A stretch of DNA of 31,880 bases from a virus, in the IMG/VR virus record IMGVR_UViG_3300005831_000025, positions 1 to 31,880 of that record; one strand, given 5' to 3'. Position numbers and translations under genes: made by a program. The notes beneath the pieces were generated by a model. It had not been told where the DNA came from. It searched no databases and saw only the letters and a program-made list of their open reading frames with translations. Shown here one piece after another: positions 1-8,490 of the stretch; the first letter of the stretch is position 1; every line of letters begins with the position of its first letter.

Positions 1-120
1 ATTATAATTGCCATTTGATATTATAAATCCATTTGTTGTAATTTCAGCACCATTCCAATTACCATTAATAGTTTTGACGCTACCGTCTGAATAATTATTC
101 CATTCAATACCTTTTATACC
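1..120. repeat. Direct terminal repeat, left copy
   Basis: These 120 bases are identical to 31761-31880. They are coding sequence of a fibre gene, not a special site. Joining the ends restores that gene, so the overlap is most simply read as the mark of a circular assembly or a circularly permuted genome rather than a biological terminal repeat. Confidence 0.97.
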
Positions 121-915
121 ACTATAAACAGTAGTTACCATACTTCGATATGATCCATTATTAGAATATAATGTAACCATTTTAGGTGTAAATCCTAAAT
201 CAATAAATCTATTATCAGCACCATTGCCTACATATGTCCCACTTATTCCACCAGACTCGGTTGGATTTTGAAGTATGAAATAAGTTCCATCATAAATCAA
301 AGTGTAAAGCCCTCCAGATTGAATGTTCCCGTCTGTTAAATCAGCAATTCCTTGACGAGTTAGTTTTTTTATAGTTTTTACTGATCCATTTATACTTAAT
401 GACGATGATCCAGAATTAGTAACATCAGCTTTCATTCTTATCGTTAAACCACTATATACACCAAAATTATAAATCATCTCATTCGATAAATTTAAGCTAT
501 AAGAGTCAGTCCCAGTATTATTAGCTTGATAGCATTCATCTCTTTTTGATGGATTTAATAATATAAAGTATGCCCCATCATATATTACTTTGTAAAGTCT
601 TCCTATTGAAATATCACCATAAAATATACTTATCAAGTTTCCTTCGATTTCCTTTTTTATAGTTTTAGCACCTAATCCATTTATATTAAGTGTCGAGTTT
701 CCTGTGTTGGTTGCATTTGCTATAAATGTCAAGCATACATTGACATCATAGTTATATTTTGAATTAGTTAGCGTCAAGCTATAATTATTACTAGAATTAT
801 TCGTAGTACCATGTTTATTGCTTAAAAACTCTAATTCATTAGATATGTTATTTAGATTTACAGCATTAATATCTGGAGATACGTCATTAGTAAATACAGT
901 TTTACTAAAACTCAT
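1..915 (-). CDS. Tail fibre / receptor-binding protein, copy B (cut by window end)
   Basis: This is the second of two tandem fibre genes. It starts at ATG 913-915 behind a strong AAGGAGGATGTGAC site. The frame is open to base 1 and, through the circular junction, runs on to a TGA at 31725-31727, giving 316 aa. It closely resembles its neighbour at 928-1884 (318 aa). The first ~225 residues align with few changes (for example LNNIS, NYSLTLTNSKYNYDV, GAKTIKKEIEG). Residues ~230-305 diverge strongly and both end in YYSAF. Each protein holds two internal ~90-aa units ending in YDGTYFxLxNP or a close variant. That layout, a conserved shaft with a variable tip, is usual for phage fibres. The role in host binding is inferred from position at the end of the tail operon and from the repeats; I recognise no enzymatic domain. 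Confidence 0.8.
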   Translation of the reverse strand, partial: MSFSKTVFTNDVSPDINAVNLNNISNELEFLSNKHGTTNNSSNNYSLTLTNSKYNYDVNVCLTFIANATNTGNSTLNINGLGAKTIKKEIEGNLISIFYGDISIGRLYKVIYDGAYFILLNPSKRDECYQANNTGTDSYSLNLSNEMIYNFGVYSGLTIRMKADVTNSGSSSLSINGSVKTIKKLTRQGIADLTDGNIQSGGLYTLIYDGTYFILQNPTESGGISGTYVGNGADNRFIDLGFTPKMVTLYSNNGSYRSMVTTVYSGIKGIEWNNYSDGSVKTINGNWNGAEITTNGFIISNGNYN

Positions 916-927
916 GTCACATCCTCC

Positions 928-1884
928 TTAAAAAGCACTATAGTATGTTGTAGTCCCAGAATTGTTAAACTCTCCACCATATGTTATAGTGAATCCATTT
1001 GTTGTAATTGAAGCTCCATTTGAATTGTTATACAACGTACTTATAATACCACCAGATGTAGTATCTAGTTTTAACCCATATAAAGCATTATTTATAGTTA
1101 TTGTCATTACTTTATAAGTACCTCTGTCTATCCATAAAATAACCATCTTTGGTGTAAATCCTAAATTTATAAATCTATCATTAGTATTATCTCCTGTAAA
1201 ACTACCAGTAATACCAAACTGTTGAGTTGGATTTTGTAATTGAAAATATGTTCCATCGTAAATCAAAGTATAAAGTCCACCAGCTTGGATATCTCCATCA
1301 GTTAAGTCAACAACTCCAGATCTAGTAACTTTTTTTATAGTTTTAGCAGTACCACTATTTACACTTAATGTTGCTGAACCAGAATTGCTAACATCAGCTT
1401 TCATCCTTACAGTTAAACCACTATATACGCCAAAATTATATATCATTTCATTGCTTAAACTTATAGCATAGCTATCATTATTATTAGAACTAGCTTGGTA
1501 ATATTCATCTCTTCGGCTTGGATTTAATAATACGAAATAAGTACCATCATATATAACAATATAAGACCTATTTATTGCAATGTCGCCATAAAAAATATCT
1601 ATTAGACTTCCTTCAATTTCTTTTTTTATAGTTTTAGCACCTAAAGAATTTACATTTAATGTAGACCCACCAGTATTAGTTGCGTTTGATGTAAATGTTA
1701 GTGGAATACCTACATCATAGTTATATTTTGAGTTAGTCAATGTTAAACTATAATTATTTCCAGAATTACTTGTAGTACCAATATTGTTGCTTAAAAATTC
1801 TAATCCATCACTAATATTATTTAAATTAACATTATTAATAGGTGGTGTAGAACCATTAACGAATGTAGTTTTAGTAAAACCCAT
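928..1884 (-). CDS. Tail fibre / receptor-binding protein, copy A
   Basis: 318 aa, ATG start behind AAAGGGGTTGATATAA. It is the upstream member of the fibre pair, 12 bp ahead of copy B. Two internal repeats are visible (residues ~45-120 and ~135-220), each with a Tyr-Asn-Tyr or Tyr-Asn-Phe start, a TNTG/SNSG-type turn, an AKTIKK segment and a closing YDGTYF-L-NP. The tip region (about 230-310) is rich in Thr, Asn and Gly and differs from copy B apart from LGFTPKM near its start and TYYSAF at the end. It is probably a trimeric fibre that carries host specificity. This rests on gene order and repeat form, not on a recognised domain. Confidence 0.8.
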   Translation of the reverse strand: MGFTKTTFVNGSTPPINNVNLNNISDGLEFLSNNIGTTSNSGNNYSLTLTNSKYNYDVGIPLTFTSNATNTGGSTLNVNSLGAKTIKKEIEGSLIDIFYGDIAINRSYIVIYDGTYFVLLNPSRRDEYYQASSNNNDSYAISLSNEMIYNFGVYSGLTVRMKADVSNSGSATLSVNSGTAKTIKKVTRSGVVDLTDGDIQAGGLYTLIYDGTYFQLQNPTQQFGITGSFTGDNTNDRFINLGFTPKMVILWIDRGTYKVMTITINNALYGLKLDTTSGGIISTLYNNSNGASITTNGFTITYGGEFNNSGTTTYYSAF

Positions 1885-1889
1885 TTATA

Positions 1890-2339
1890 TCAACCCCTTT
1901 CTAATTTATCAATTCTCTTTATGGCTAATTCTTCGCTAGATGTCTTTAAATGCGACCATAATATTCTAGATATCAAAGTACCACTATCTTTAGTAATACT
2001 AGCCGTACTACCTCCAAAAATCCCAATCTCCTCTATCTGACCATTAGACTCTGTTGATAAAACTGAAAACTCAGTTGTTATCTCGTTATATGCAGTTTGA
2101 GTTCTTGTTGCATAAGGAGTCCTAAACACTTCATTGTATAAAACACTATCAGTATTTGAAACTGGAGTGCTACTACTTCCAAAAGCAATATACTTTATTT
2201 CTAAGTCATTAGTATTTCCTAAAAAAGATCCGATCATTTGACTTAGAACAGTATTCATTACTCTATTTTTCTTAGATTCTTTCAATAAACCATTAATATA
2301 TATATCAAAATATCCATATTCATTACATTGTTCAATCAT
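1890..2339 (-). CDS. Short tail-tip/baseplate protein
   Basis: 149 aa, ATG behind AGAGAGGTATATTAT, ending 5 bp before fibre copy A. The pattern IAFGSSSTPVSNTDSVLYNEVFRTP followed in the second half by EEIGIFGG and a closing SEELAIKRIDKLERG is one I recognise from small phage tail-tip or fibre-attachment proteins that sit between the hub and the fibres. No catalytic residues are evident. It probably links the fibres to the tail tip. A copy of the recurring ACGTT motif lies 25 bp upstream, at 2364-2382. Confidence 0.6.
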   Translation of the reverse strand: MIEQCNEYGYFDIYINGLLKESKKNRVMNTVLSQMIGSFLGNTNDLEIKYIAFGSSSTPVSNTDSVLYNEVFRTPYATRTQTAYNEITTEFSVLSTESNGQIEEIGIFGGSTASITKDSGTLISRILWSHLKTSSEELAIKRIDKLERG

Positions 2340-2471
2340 ATAATATACCTCTCTTATTATAGAATAGTCTTATTTAACGTCTGCTTGCCCATATTCGAGT
2401 TTAAATGCTAAAATCGTATAATTACACCTATAAATGTTTAATTGTCTTAAATAACGTTTTAAATCATTTTA
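2340..2471. other. Intergenic gap with two ACGTT motifs
   Basis: 132 bp without a gene. On the minus strand it holds AGACGTTAAATAAGACTAT (2364-2382) followed by a TATAAT-like hexamer, and a weaker relative (AAACGTTATTTAAGACAAT) near 2440-2458. Similar motifs lie in other late-operon gaps; see findings. Confidence 0.4.
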
Positions 2472-3926
2472 TCAATCAAATAAGTTAATAGTATCTATTA
2501 GAGTTCCAGGATATAAATTATCAGCTGGATATAAGTCTTCTGCTGGAAACAAAGAATTAAATAATTGAATATCTAAAGTACAACTTGAATTATTTTGTTC
2601 ATTAAGATTAACTAATCTTATTAATACTTCATTTTCAGATATAGTAAATTTTTTATTTCCATCAAGTATTTTCTTAAAGAATTGTTCCCAACCACCAATA
2701 CTTGCACCATCCAAACACGATACACTATATTCTAAATACTCTGAATCTATAGGAGATATAGATATATCTTCTATTAAGAATGTGGATGAATTAATATTAA
2801 ATAATGGCTTATCTATAATTAACAGTTGACCAACTTTTAATCCAACTTGTTCTGTAACAAACGATATTTTATCTTCAATTTCACCATACTTTACTAATAA
2901 ACTATTTCCATAATCTATTGCTTGCAATTTTTCATCTAAGAAACTTTCTTCGGTTAATTTCTCATATATTCCACTAGTTCCTGTTTCGATAATGGCTCTA
3001 TTAGACATCTCAACACTATTATCAATAACTACAAATAAATTTCTCAATCCTGTATAAGTTATAGCTATAATATCTGTAGCTAATAATGCTGTTTGTGCAG
3101 AATCTTGAGATACTATATTAGAATCAAAAGTAAAATACCACTTCTTACCTTGATCTAATCCATTAACACCAATATCATCTGTTGATACTTCAACATTATT
3201 AATAAAAATTCTTGGTTTTTTAGCTATAGGATATCTAACTATATAACTTTTAACCTTTCCATCTGGAGTTGGTGAAGGTTTTTCCAATGATTGTTCATCT
3301 GTCTTACATCTACTACCTCTAACAAATTGTCTATTTCTATAAGTTTTCATATCATTTGTTTGATTAAAATTGTAATGTGGGATAGATGCAGATAATTCGA
3401 ATGGTGCTATATAAGTAGATCTTTCAAAAAAATTGAGTTTCTTAGTTTCATCTATGTACCATATATAAGAAGTCAAGTCTGATAACTGGTTTAAAGCATC
3501 ACTTACTTTTATATAATTAAATATTGCTTTCTTAATTACTAATTCACATTCAATATTTCCAGCTGTAACGCCCTCTTCTGCTAATATTGGTAATATTTTA
3601 TTTGTAATAATATCTTCACACTTTTCATTTTCGGCAAAATCAGCTATTATTCTTTTATCAGCCAATGCAGAATTATCTACACAATTTAACTGATAATATA
3701 TGTAATAAGGTATTGGTTCAAACTTAGTTATACTATTAATAATGCCACTAAATATAATATCAGTACCTTTAATAATCTCAATACTATTACCATTAGATAT
3801 TGTTGCATTAAGTTTGTTTGAAACTGTTATGTTTAAAGTAGATCTTGAATTCAATTTCGATGATATTGACCAACTTTTCTCACAATAAACTAATTCATCA
3901 CCAATATATATATTATTTATACTCAA
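2472..3926 (-). CDS. Baseplate hub / tail-associated protein (Tal-like)
   Basis: 484 aa. The start appears to be TTG at 3926, behind AAGGATGTGATAATAA; there is no better ATG. It comes directly after the tape measure, where siphoviruses place distal-tail and hub proteins. The N-terminal ~380 residues have the look of gp27/Tal-type hub proteins: alternating short beta strands, a segment LTSYIWYIDETKKLNFFER near residues 150-170, and DGKVKSYIVRYP. The C-terminal ~100 residues (DGNKKF..., FNSLFPAEDLYPADNLYP) form a separate small domain with a repeated LFPAED/LYPADN motif. No peptidase motif is evident. No separate distal tail protein (Dit) was found beside it. Confidence 0.65.
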   Translation of the reverse strand: MSINNIYIGDELVYCEKSWSISSKLNSRSTLNITVSNKLNATISNGNSIEIIKGTDIIFSGIINSITKFEPIPYYIYYQLNCVDNSALADKRIIADFAENEKCEDIITNKILPILAEEGVTAGNIECELVIKKAIFNYIKVSDALNQLSDLTSYIWYIDETKKLNFFERSTYIAPFELSASIPHYNFNQTNDMKTYRNRQFVRGSRCKTDEQSLEKPSPTPDGKVKSYIVRYPIAKKPRIFINNVEVSTDDIGVNGLDQGKKWYFTFDSNIVSQDSAQTALLATDIIAITYTGLRNLFVVIDNSVEMSNRAIIETGTSGIYEKLTEESFLDEKLQAIDYGNSLLVKYGEIEDKISFVTEQVGLKVGQLLIIDKPLFNINSSTFLIEDISISPIDSEYLEYSVSCLDGASIGGWEQFFKKILDGNKKFTISENEVLIRLVNLNEQNNSSCTLDIQLFNSLFPAEDLYPADNLYPGTLIDTINLFD

Positions 3927-3977
3927 TTATTATCACATCCTTAATATGGTATTATACAATCAATATGGCTACTACGC

Positions 3978-4083
3978 TCAAACGCAGTGATATCAGGCAT
4001 ACTGTTGAGCATCTACAGACAATCTGTATAAATAGTCATGTGCTTATAGGTATGTTTGTATAACTTGTCTGTAAATGCTTCAT
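3978..4083 (+). repeat. Structured repeat element, copy 1 of 3
   Basis: This begins with the box TCAAACGCAGTGATATCA, then ACTGTTGA, then a hairpin with arms GAGCATCTACAGACAA (4007-4022) and TTGTCTGTAAATGCTT (4065-4080). Near-copies lie at 17232-17337 (minus) and 31215-31320 (plus). It lies between the tape measure and the hub gene and is antisense to both. Non-coding. Confidence 0.85.
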
Positions 4084-4110
4084 ATTTTATAGTTTATACT
4101 TTTAGACATT

Positions 4111-4131
4111 AAAAATAGGCAAGAACCTATT
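4111..4131 (-). terminator. Possible weak terminator after tape measure
   Basis: Stem AATAGG/CCTATT with a 6-nt loop just past the tape-measure stop, followed on the minus strand by only a few T. The stem is short, so termination would be partial at best. Confidence 0.35.
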
Positions 4132-7100
4132 TTAATAGGAACTTACCCCTAAATTATTCAATCTTGAAACTAATACTTGACCTATTCTATCTGCATCCCT
4201 ATCATTCATAATGGTATTACCAGTTACATTGACTGTTACACCACTTGATTGTTGTCTTCTAGATTGTAAATCTGTAGGTATAGCTTTTGCAGTTATTGTT
4301 TGAGATGTATTACTACCTAAAGCAACTACTTGTTGTATACCAGTTGATTGACCAGTTATAGCAGAAACCGACCTTACAGATTCTAAAAGACTATTGATCT
4401 GAGATTTAATAGGTGCTTCCATTAACTTCAAACCTTCTAAAAGTCTTTCGCCAAAAGATTTACCTTGATTTAACCAATCTGGATTGTATGAATTTAAAAG
4501 TTTAATAATATCATCTTGACTATTATTAATCATCAAATATTGAGCTTCCATTTGAAGATTTTCTTGTTTTAATAACTCTTCCCATTTAGAAGCAGATGCT
4601 TCCTTTCTTTGGTCAGCTTTTTGTAAGTTTAATTCAAGTAATCTTTCTTCTTGTTGCTTTCTGTTTTCATATTCTAAATCAAACTGCTCTTTTCTAATTT
4701 TAGCATTGGCTTCGATATCTTTTATTGATGCTTCCAAACTAGCTATTCTTAAAGTTCTTTCTTCTAAAACCTTTTCTCTTTGAATCTCAGATAATGTATC
4801 ATCCAATTCTTGTTGCTTTTTAATCTTTTCGTCTGAATCTTTAGCTTCATCAACTTCTTTAGTCAATTTAGCAATTTTATCAGCATTAGACTTTTGTTTA
4901 GATGCACGTTCCTCTTCTTTGGTTAAATGGTTAATGCCATCAATTTCAACTTGTTTAGCAGTAATGCTATCTTTAGTTTGTTGGTCTAAATATTGGATTG
5001 ATTCATCATATATGCTTTTGTAAACTTTCATGTTTTCTTCGGATTGTTTTTTAAGATTACTTATTGATTCATCTAACCTTTTATTTTCAAGATCTCTTTC
5101 TTTTTCATACCTGTTCTTTAAAGCATTAATGATAGCATTACCCATGTCATTCATCTCATCTTTAAAGTCATCGATGTACTTTTTCTCAGCTTCTTCTTTA
5201 GCCTTGATTGATTCTTTTATTTTATTTAAGTATGTTTTTTGATTATTTATAGACTCTTCTTGAGCATTGCGTTCCTCAGTTATCAAGTAATCATTAATAT
5301 CTTTTTCAGCTTTAATCTTATCTTCATTTGTATCAGCTTTATCTCTAGCTTTAACCAACTCTGAATATCTAGCATCTTTTTCTTGTTGAGCATATATAGC
5401 TTTAGTTTCTTCGTATTGTCTTTCAAGCAATTCAATTTGTTCATCAATACTATCTTCGGTCATATTAATAATGTCATTTGATATTTGTTCAATCGAATAT
5501 AGTGCCATACCTGAGCTTTCTTGAACTCCAATAGCCAAACCTTCAACTATATTTTCACCATATTTAGTAAATACTTTAGATGGTGATGCTATTCCAAGAA
5601 GTCTTTTAAAAGTGCCTCCAATTGCATTGCCTATATTAGTTATAGCATCTTTAACAAATTGTATGGCTCCATTAATACCTTTGGATATACCACTAACAAC
5701 TGAACTTCCCCATCCAGAAGCCTTTTCGATTAAAGAAGTGAATACATCTGTTATAGTATTTATTATTCCATTAAATGCTGTTTTAATGTTATCCCAAGCA
5801 CCAGAAGCAAAATTACCAATGCTAGTAAATGCATCACTTATAAAATTTTTTATATTATTAAAGTTATTTTTTATTATACCCCAAAGAGTTCCTGCTAATT
5901 TACCAATACCATTGAATACATCTCCTACAAAATTTTTAATATTATTAAAGTGCTTTTGTATTTGAGTCCAAAGTATTCCAGCCCATTTAGTTATAGTGTC
6001 CCAATTTTTCCACAACAAAACACCTATCGCTACAAGTACTCCGATTGCTATAGCTACTAAAGCTATTGGATTCGCACTCATAGCAAGATTTAATAACCAT
6101 TGTGCTACTGTTAAACCTTCTGTAGCTAAAGTGAATGCTACCCATGCTTTTTTTGCCGCAGTGATAGCAGTAGTGACACCAGTTATAAGTGTTTGAATAC
6201 CCATCGCTACTTTATAAGCAATTAATGCAGCTGTTACACCTGCTATTACAGGTTCTAATTTTTCAAATTCATCAGATAAATCTTTTAATCCATCTATTAC
6301 ATCTTCAGCAACATCTATAGCTTTATTAAAAGCAACTTCCAATGCATCCATTGCAGTTTCAACAACTTTTTTAATGATTGGCATGTATTTATCAAAGTCA
6401 TCTTTGATTTGCTTAACTAGCGGTGCCAAATGATCTTTAATAACGTTTTTTACTTTGTTAAATGCAGTTTCTGATTTATCCATTGCATCTTTGATAGCTT
6501 CTTTTATTGCTGGCATCTTTGGAGTTATCCAATCATAAAAATCTTTTAATGCAGGCAATACATAAGTACTCAGAACGCCCCATACTTTGTTAAATGCAGT
6601 TTCTGATTTATCCATAGCCGTATTAATGATTGCTTGTATGGTAGGCATGTGAGCCGTTATCCAATCTCTAAACTCAGCTAACTTTGGAGCTACTTTTTCT
6701 TGGATTACTTGAAATATGCCAACTTCAAAACTTCTTTTAATAGATTTAATTGTTGTAGCTAAACTATCTAATTTCTTTTCATTTAGTTTATCCATTGCAG
6801 TACCTGCTATACCTAATTGATAATTAGTGTCGCCCATTGCTTTTACTACTTTTGGACCAAGATCTTCCCACGTAGTTCCAAATAATTGTACTCCAACTGC
6901 ATTTTGAGCAACTGGATCTTTCATCTCACCGAGTTTTTGCATAACAATCATAAACGAATTTTTAGCAGATTCTCCACCTTTGGCAAAACTTTGAGCCATA
7001 TCATCAGCTGATAAACCTAAAGCACTCATACCTTCTGCTGTGCTTTTAGAACCAGACTTTGATAATATAGTGAATTCTTTCATGGCATCGCCAATCTTGT

Positions 7101-7848
7101 CAATACTCCATGCTCCAGCATCCATACCAGACTTTAATATCTGAAACATTTCTTCTGCACTAAATCCCATTAATTTAAATTGTGGTGAATATTCATTAAT
7201 TGAATCTACTAAGTCGCCATTCTTATCTAAACCGTTTTGCATACCTAATGTTAATAATCCAAATGATTCATTAGATGTAGTCCCGAATTGCTTCATCATC
7301 ATATCCACTGCTCTAATGGATTCATTAGTATCTATACCGAAAGCATCTTTTAATAGTAATGCATTCTCGGTCATGCTCTTTATTACATCTACGTCTTGAT
7401 ATCCATATTGTACTATAGTAGCCATAGTTGTAGATACATCTTGCATCGATTCGCCAAAACCCATAGTATATATGTCTAACATTGCACCTTTTAAATTATT
7501 TAATTGATCTCCACTTGCAGTTGTGGTTTTTTCAAAACTTTTCAAAGCATCATTTATACCTATTACATTAGGTATTCCACCAGATAATGAATTTAATAGA
7601 TTCTTACCTAATGTCAATAATGAACTCGATGTTTTCATAGCTGTTTCGCCAATTAGTTTCATAGCACCACTAAAGGTAGAAGTAACGCTTGATGAATTCT
7701 TTAATTCTTTATTAACTTCGGAAGTATTTTTTTCAAGTTTATCAAACGATCCAGATGTTTGTTTAGATTCTTTTTCTATTGTTTGCAAATCTTTTATTAT
7801 TGAAGTATCTTTTAAGGCAACTTCACCAAATAACTTGAATATTTCCAT
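4132..7848 (-). CDS. Tail tape measure protein
   Basis: 1238 aa. I place the start at ATG 7848 (MEIFKLFGEV) because AGAGGTGATAAGTCA fits it; an upstream ATG at 7872 lacks a good site and would overlap the chaperone frame. Residues ~90-360 match the TP901-type tape-measure core (YTMGFGESMQDV, AVDMMMKQFG, VGVQLFGTTWEDLG). A hydrophobic stretch with probable membrane segments follows at ~540-640 (ANPIALVAIAIGVLVAIGVLLW). Next come W/F-spaced repeats (NFNNIKNF) and a long Glu/Lys coiled coil (~820-1110). Three ~65-aa units with AFNK(V/A) are visible at ~405-530. It sets tail length during assembly and is ejected with DNA. By the usual scaling of about 0.15 nm per residue the tail would be about 185 nm long; that is an estimate. 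Confidence 0.93.
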   Translation of the reverse strand: MEIFKLFGEVALKDTSIIKDLQTIEKESKQTSGSFDKLEKNTSEVNKELKNSSSVTSTFSGAMKLIGETAMKTSSSLLTLGKNLLNSLSGGIPNVIGINDALKSFEKTTTASGDQLNNLKGAMLDIYTMGFGESMQDVSTTMATIVQYGYQDVDVIKSMTENALLLKDAFGIDTNESIRAVDMMMKQFGTTSNESFGLLTLGMQNGLDKNGDLVDSINEYSPQFKLMGFSAEEMFQILKSGMDAGAWSIDKIGDAMKEFTILSKSGSKSTAEGMSALGLSADDMAQSFAKGGESAKNSFMIVMQKLGEMKDPVAQNAVGVQLFGTTWEDLGPKVVKAMGDTNYQLGIAGTAMDKLNEKKLDSLATTIKSIKRSFEVGIFQVIQEKVAPKLAEFRDWITAHMPTIQAIINTAMDKSETAFNKVWGVLSTYVLPALKDFYDWITPKMPAIKEAIKDAMDKSETAFNKVKNVIKDHLAPLVKQIKDDFDKYMPIIKKVVETAMDALEVAFNKAIDVAEDVIDGLKDLSDEFEKLEPVIAGVTAALIAYKVAMGIQTLITGVTTAITAAKKAWVAFTLATEGLTVAQWLLNLAMSANPIALVAIAIGVLVAIGVLLWKNWDTITKWAGILWTQIQKHFNNIKNFVGDVFNGIGKLAGTLWGIIKNNFNNIKNFISDAFTSIGNFASGAWDNIKTAFNGIINTITDVFTSLIEKASGWGSSVVSGISKGINGAIQFVKDAITNIGNAIGGTFKRLLGIASPSKVFTKYGENIVEGLAIGVQESSGMALYSIEQISNDIINMTEDSIDEQIELLERQYEETKAIYAQQEKDARYSELVKARDKADTNEDKIKAEKDINDYLITEERNAQEESINNQKTYLNKIKESIKAKEEAEKKYIDDFKDEMNDMGNAIINALKNRYEKERDLENKRLDESISNLKKQSEENMKVYKSIYDESIQYLDQQTKDSITAKQVEIDGINHLTKEEERASKQKSNADKIAKLTKEVDEAKDSDEKIKKQQELDDTLSEIQREKVLEERTLRIASLEASIKDIEANAKIRKEQFDLEYENRKQQEERLLELNLQKADQRKEASASKWEELLKQENLQMEAQYLMINNSQDDIIKLLNSYNPDWLNQGKSFGERLLEGLKLMEAPIKSQINSLLESVRSVSAITGQSTGIQQVVALGSNTSQTITAKAIPTDLQSRRQQSSGVTVNVTGNTIMNDRDADRIGQVLVSRLNNLGVSSY

Positions 7849-7855
7849 TGACTTA

Positions 7856-8143
7856 TCACCTCTTTTGGTCAATGTTTTTGATTTTATTAACTTTATCTAA
7901 CAAATCATTCTTAGACTTTGTATTCATTGGCTTTAATTTTTCTTTAGGTTTCGATTGATTTAATCCAGCTTTCCATTCTTCGAATGATTTGAAATTATCC
8001 TTTTCCATTCTATCTACCATCTTTAAATAGAATTCCCATAAATTTTTCTCGCCATCTTCATCAAATGCCTTTACGAGCATTTTGAAAGCAAAGTTGAAAG
8101 GCATCTTACCTAAATGATTTAGGTTATACCTACTTAACTTCAT
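7856..8143 (-). CDS. Tail assembly chaperone, downstream (-1) frame
   Basis: 95 aa from its own ATG, but probably made mainly as the C-terminal half of a frameshift fusion with 8161-8490. The frame is -1 relative to the upstream gene and stays open upstream as far as the T7 run at 8179-8185. The fusion would be about 211 aa. The sequence is charged and helical (NLWEFYLKMVDRMEKDNFKSFEEW), fitting the T half of G/GT-type chaperones that bind the tape measure. It ends 7 bp before the tape-measure start, and its AGAGGTGA end supplies that gene's ribosome site. No clear ribosome site precedes ATG 8143, which favours synthesis by frameshift. Confidence 0.75.
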   Translation of the reverse strand: MKLSRYNLNHLGKMPFNFAFKMLVKAFDEDGEKNLWEFYLKMVDRMEKDNFKSFEEWKAGLNQSKPKEKLKPMNTKSKNDLLDKVNKIKNIDQKR

Positions 8144-8160
8144 ATATATAGTAGGATAAT

Positions 8161-8490
8161 CTACTTGCTTTCTGATGTAAAAAAACTTTTAATATCTTTA
8201 CTATTCATAATTTCCATTATTACATCTTTAATCTCTAATATGTTCATTTTCTTAACGTCTTCAACGCTTTTTTCCATCATATTTGCAATCAATTGATTAA
8301 CTTCTTTTCGTGCTTTATATAGTTTCTTAAAGAAAGTTAATACTATCTTAGTACCATACTTTTGTTGAATACTATCAAGTTCATTCTTGCTTACTATCTT
8401 TCTATCTTGTTTGAAATCTGGCAATTCAAAGTCCATCTTGTCCATAATTTCACTGATTAAGTACATGTCATCAACTATTAAACTTCTCAT
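8161..8490 (-). CDS. Tail assembly chaperone (gpG-like)
   Basis: 109 aa, ATG behind AAGGAGAGATATTT. It is small and mostly helical (DLDELPDFKQ-type acidic start, KKLYKARKEVNQLIANMM, DVKKMNILEIKDVIMEI), and sits between the major tail protein and the tape measure, the fixed position of the G chaperone. Its last codons are AGT TTT TTT ACA, so seven T lie just ahead of the stop and offer a -1 slip into the next frame. Confidence 0.78.
   Translation of the reverse strand: MRSLIVDDMYLISEIMDKMDFELPDFKQDRKIVSKNELDSIQQKYGTKIVLTFFKKLYKARKEVNQLIANMMEKSVEDVKKMNILEIKDVIMEIMNSKDIKSFFTSESK
8179..8185 (-). promoter_or_regulatory. Programmed -1 frameshift slippery site (T7)
   Basis: Seven T on the minus strand, read T|TTT|TTT in the upstream frame. 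Slipping by -1 re-pairs Phe codons with Phe tRNA and continues TAC ATC AGA into the downstream frame, with no stop before 7856. A small stem (AGTAG/CTACT) starts about 13 nt downstream and may act as stimulator. Confidence 0.7.

Noticed and set aside
1-120. Biological direct terminal repeat of a linear genome
   Set aside because: The repeat is internal coding sequence of a fibre gene and exactly window-edge length, as expected from assembly overlap of a circle.
3845-4063. Plus-strand ORF of 72 codons
   Set aside because: It overlaps the hub gene start in antisense, crosses the repeat element, has no ribosome site and encodes no recognisable protein.
5030-7900. Several plus-strand ORFs opposite the tape measure
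   Set aside because: They are antisense shadows of a well-supported coding frame with hydrophobic, low-complexity translations.
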